Assembly (NCBI GenBank): GCA_038331135.1
Contig: JBBQOS010000042.1
Coordinates: 1 to 6,993, forward strand
Direction: 5' to 3'
Length of the DNA stretch: 6,993 bases
Source: UBA9337 sp038331135
GTDB lineage: Bacteria; Patescibacteriota; Minisyncoccia; Moranbacterales; UBA9337
Shown here: positions 4,964-6,993 of the stretch, piece by piece
How the letters are laid out: each line of letters begins with the position of its first letter
How positions within the stretch are numbered: the first letter of the stretch is position 1
Position numbers and translations under genes: made by a program
Notes under the pieces: generated by a model
What the model was told of the DNA's origin: nothing
The model's database searches: none
The model's input: the letters and a program-made list of their open reading frames with translations, nothing else

Positions 4964-6832
4964 ATGGATAAATTTTTAAAAAATGTATTGGCTCCGACTC
5001 TGATAGTTTTCTTATTGATATCGGGCTTAATGATGATATATCGTTCTCCGGCTGTTAAAATTGAAGATGTTCCACTGTCTCAGTTGGTAAATCAAGTCAA
5101 TAATAATGAAGTTAAGCAAATTATTGTTTCGGGTGGCGAGTTGAAAATAGAACTTAATAACGGAACTAAGCAAAAAGCTTCTAAGGAAGTAGAAAGTTCG
5201 TTAGTAGAAACTTTGGCTAATTATGGGGTCAATAAAGATGCTTTGCAAAAAATTAATATTGAAATCAAAAGAGCTTCAGGTGTAGCTCTTTGGGCAGGTG
5301 TAATTCTGCCTTTTCTTTTGCCAATCCTTTTGATTGTCGGGTTCCTTTGGTTTATGATGCGTCAAGCGCAAAGAGGAAATTCTCAAGCGATGTCATTTGG
5401 AATGAGCAAAGCTAGAATGATTGACCCAAAAGATAAAAAGAAAAGAACTCTTTTTAAAGATGTAGCGGGAGCTAAGGAAGCCAAGGAAGAATTAATGGAG
5501 GTAGTGGAGTTTCTTAAACATCCTAAAAAGTTTTTAAATATGGGAGCCAAAATTCCAAAGGGAGTTTTGCTTTTAGGTCCTCCCGGAACAGGTAAAACTT
5601 TAGTGGCCAAAGCAGTAGCCGGAGAGGCAGGAGTGCCTTTCTTTAATATCAGTGGTTCAGAGTTTGTAGAAATGTTTGTGGGTGTGGGAGCATCTCGAGT
5701 GAGAGATTTATTTAAACAAGCCAAAAAGAATGCACCATCTATTGTATTTATTGATGAGATTGATGCGGTCGGGCGTCATCGTGGAGCGGGTCTCGGAGGC
5801 GGACACGATGAACGAGAACAAACATTAAATCAGATATTGGTAGAAATGGATGGTTTTGAAACAGGGGCTAATGTTATTGTGATGGCAGCCACTAATCGTC
5901 CGGATGTACTTGATCCAGCACTTCTTCGTCCAGGCAGATTTGATAGACGCGTAACCTTGGATTTACCGGATATTAATGAGCGAAAAGCAATTCTAAAAAT
6001 CCACTGTAAAAATAAGAAATTAGAAGAGGGTGTGGATATTACAAACATTGCCCAAAGAACTCCTGGTTTTTCAGGCGCAGATTTGGCTAATCTCGTAAAT
6101 GAAGCAGCTATCTTATCCGCGCGAAAGAACAGGATTCAAATCGGCATGGAGGAGTTGCGTGAATCAATTGAAAAAGTAATGATGGGGCCAGAACGAAGAA
6201 GTCGAGTGATTCGCAAAGATGAGCAAAAAATTATAGCTTACCACGAAGCAGGGCATGCATTAGTAGCGGCTTTTTCTGAGCATGCTGACCCAGTTCAAAA
6301 AATTTCAATTATTTCTCGAGGTAATGCGGGGGGTTATACTATGGCTGTGCCGACAGAAGATAAAATGTTGCATTCTCGAGGATATTTTTTAGATGAAATT
6401 GCAGTTTTACTTAGCGGGTTTGTAACAGAGCAAGAAATTTTTGGTGATGTGACTACGGGTGCTTCAAATGATTTGGAAAGAGCTACTAATATGGCTCGTA
6501 ATATGGTGACCCGTTATGGTATGAGTAACTTGGGTCCGCGAACTTTTGGTAAAAAAGAAGAGTTAATTTTTCTAGGTAAAGAAATGAATGAGCAAAAAAA
6601 TTATTCTGAAAAAACTGCTCAAGATATAGATATAGAGGTACATAATTTAATTGAAGGAGCTAGAAAAAGAGCTTTGGAGCTTATCACTAATAAAAAAGAT
6701 AAACTCGATAAACTCGCCGAAACCTTAATTGAAAAAGAAACAATTGAAAAAGAGGAATTTGACGAGATTGTTGGATTGACTACTGAGGAGAAGAAAACGG
6801 AAGACAAAGATGAAAAAAAGGAAGAAAAATAA
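4964..6832 (+). CDS. ftsH: ATP-dependent zinc metalloprotease FtsH
   Basis: FtsH is a membrane-anchored hexameric AAA+ protease that extracts and degrades misassembled membrane proteins and some regulators. All expected parts are present in 622 residues: a first transmembrane helix (about 9-26), a short extracytoplasmic region, and a second helix (about 108-131). The AAA domain has Walker A GPPGTGKT (205-212), Walker B IVFIDEIDA (260-268), and the second region of homology from ATNRP (309) to GRFDRR (324-329) with its arginine fingers. The protease domain has the zinc motif HEAGH (427-431) and the third ligand Asp503 in SNDLERAT. The C-terminus ends in a Lys/Glu-rich tail. The start at 4964 is 27 bp after tilS, with an AT-rich leader and no Shine-Dalgarno sequence. 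No terminator is visible before the IS end at 6855. Confidence 0.97.
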   Translation: MDKFLKNVLAPTLIVFLLISGLMMIYRSPAVKIEDVPLSQLVNQVNNNEVKQIIVSGGELKIELNNGTKQKASKEVESSLVETLANYGVNKDALQKINIEIKRASGVALWAGVILPFLLPILLIVGFLWFMMRQAQRGNSQAMSFGMSKARMIDPKDKKKRTLFKDVAGAKEAKEELMEVVEFLKHPKKFLNMGAKIPKGVLLLGPPGTGKTLVAKAVAGEAGVPFFNISGSEFVEMFVGVGASRVRDLFKQAKKNAPSIVFIDEIDAVGRHRGAGLGGGHDEREQTLNQILVEMDGFETGANVIVMAATNRPDVLDPALLRPGRFDRRVTLDLPDINERKAILKIHCKNKKLEEGVDITNIAQRTPGFSGADLANLVNEAAILSARKNRIQIGMEELRESIEKVMMGPERRSRVIRKDEQKIIAYHEAGHALVAAFSEHADPVQKISIISRGNAGGYTMAVPTEDKMLHSRGYFLDEIAVLLSGFVTEQEIFGDVTTGASNDLERATNMARNMVTRYGMSNLGPRTFGKKEELIFLGKEMNEQKNYSEKTAQDIDIEVHNLIEGARKRALELITNKKDKLDKLAETLIEKETIEKEEFDEIVGLTTEEKKTEDKDEKKEEK

Positions 6833-6854
6833 AAAAATCTAAAAGCGCCTGAAA

Positions 6855-6993
6855 TGAACTGTACCCTCTAAAGTAGACACAAAACAAAAAAACTACGCAC
6901 AAGCTAAAAGATGATTCCTGTATGCAATGGGAGTCATCTTTTTTAGATCCCATTGATACCTTTCGTTATTGTAGTATTTCACATATTCTTCGA
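6855..6993 (-). mobile_element. second IS3-family element, one end only, continues past the window
   Basis: The outer end TGAACTGTACCCTCT (6855-6869) followed by AAAGTAGACAC has the form of terminal repeats I know from IS3/IS150-type elements (TGAACTGACCCC...TAGACA). Just inside it is the 3' end of a transposase on the minus strand. The element begins 22 bp after the ftsH stop. Its other end and its target duplication are outside the window, so completeness cannot be judged. Confidence 0.72.
6893..6993 (-). CDS. IS3-family transposase OrfB, C-terminal 32 residues (partial)
   Basis: Translating the minus strand from the window edge gives EEYVKYYNNERYQWDLKKMT and then PIAYRNHLLACA, ending at a TAG (6893-6895 on the + strand). 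The YYN..R.Q..L..MTP..YR pattern is the characteristic C-terminal ending of IS3-family DDE transposases. It differs from the ending of the first element here (YYNYSRLHTSIKNQTP), so the two elements are different members of the family. The 5' part lies outside the window. The gene faces ftsH convergently. Confidence 0.85.
   Translation of the reverse strand, partial: EEYVKYYNNERYQWDLKKMTPIAYRNHLLACA

Noticed and set aside
6698..6715. Tandem GATAAACTC x2 in ftsH
   Set aside because: Only two 9-bp units, encoding DKLDKL within a charged helical region; it fits ordinary coding sequence.
390..6993. Composite transposon carrying S1-gmk-tilS-ftsH between two IS3 elements
   Set aside because: The two elements have different transposase C-termini and different terminal repeats, and the genes between them are core genes, so joint mobilisation is unlikely.
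1..6993. CRISPR array, tRNA or rRNA genes, riboswitch
   Set aside because: I saw no regularly spaced direct repeats, no cloverleaf or conserved rRNA sequence, and no leader long enough to hold a recognisable riboswitch.

Overview
The window is AT-rich bacterial DNA. I infer a member of the Candidate Phyla Radiation / Patescibacteria, probably Parcubacteria. The reasons are the short AT-rich leaders with no Shine-Dalgarno sequence before any of the five protein starts I could check, a four-repeat S1 protein with a Lys/Glu/Ala tail, a guanylate-kinase-like protein with a P-loop reading GAGEDS, and a peptide (AKATADE) that I recall as recurrent in this group. This is a sequence impression, not a phylogenetic placement. 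The standard genetic code is consistent with all reading frames; the stops used are TAA and TAG.

Layout. Bases 1-287 hold the middle of an ABC-2 type polysaccharide-export permease. It stops before its last membrane helices and looks like a degraded gene. Bases 390-1658 are an apparently complete IS3-family insertion sequence. It has imperfect TG...CA inverted ends, a candidate AAAAT target duplication, and orfA and orfB in a -1 relationship with a slippery heptamer at the overlap. Bases 1664-1841 hold two consecutive hairpins with T-rich tails, which should insulate the genes downstream. A housekeeping cluster follows on the + strand: an S1-domain protein (1842-3221), a guanylate-kinase-like protein (3328-3900), tilS (3893-4936) and ftsH (4964-6832). 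The last three are packed tightly enough to be one operon: 8 bp of overlap, then 27 bp of spacing. From 6855 to the window end lies the terminal part of a second, different IS3-family element on the minus strand.

The cluster combines RNA binding and translation (S1), nucleotide metabolism (Gmk-like), tRNA-Ile decoding fidelity (TilS) and membrane protein quality control (FtsH). A tilS-ftsH neighbourhood is known from Firmicutes, where an hpt gene usually sits between them; here they are directly adjacent.

Two observations stand out. First, a GC-rich, partly palindromic repeat (core GCTAAAGCTA[C/A]GGCG) occurs inside two genes and is read in two different frames. In the S1 gene it encodes AKATADE in the tail. 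In tilS it encodes PLKLRR within an apparent insertion of about 25 residues in the catalytic domain. This resembles a protein-tolerated mobile palindromic element, in the way of the Rickettsia palindromic elements. Second, the guanylate-kinase-like protein has lost the invariant P-loop lysine (Glu17 instead) and has IEYKG where the family has IDxQG, so it may have altered chemistry or a non-kinase role. An interleaved pair of 9-bp complementary segments just after the S1 gene (3222-3278) is a third unexplained structure.
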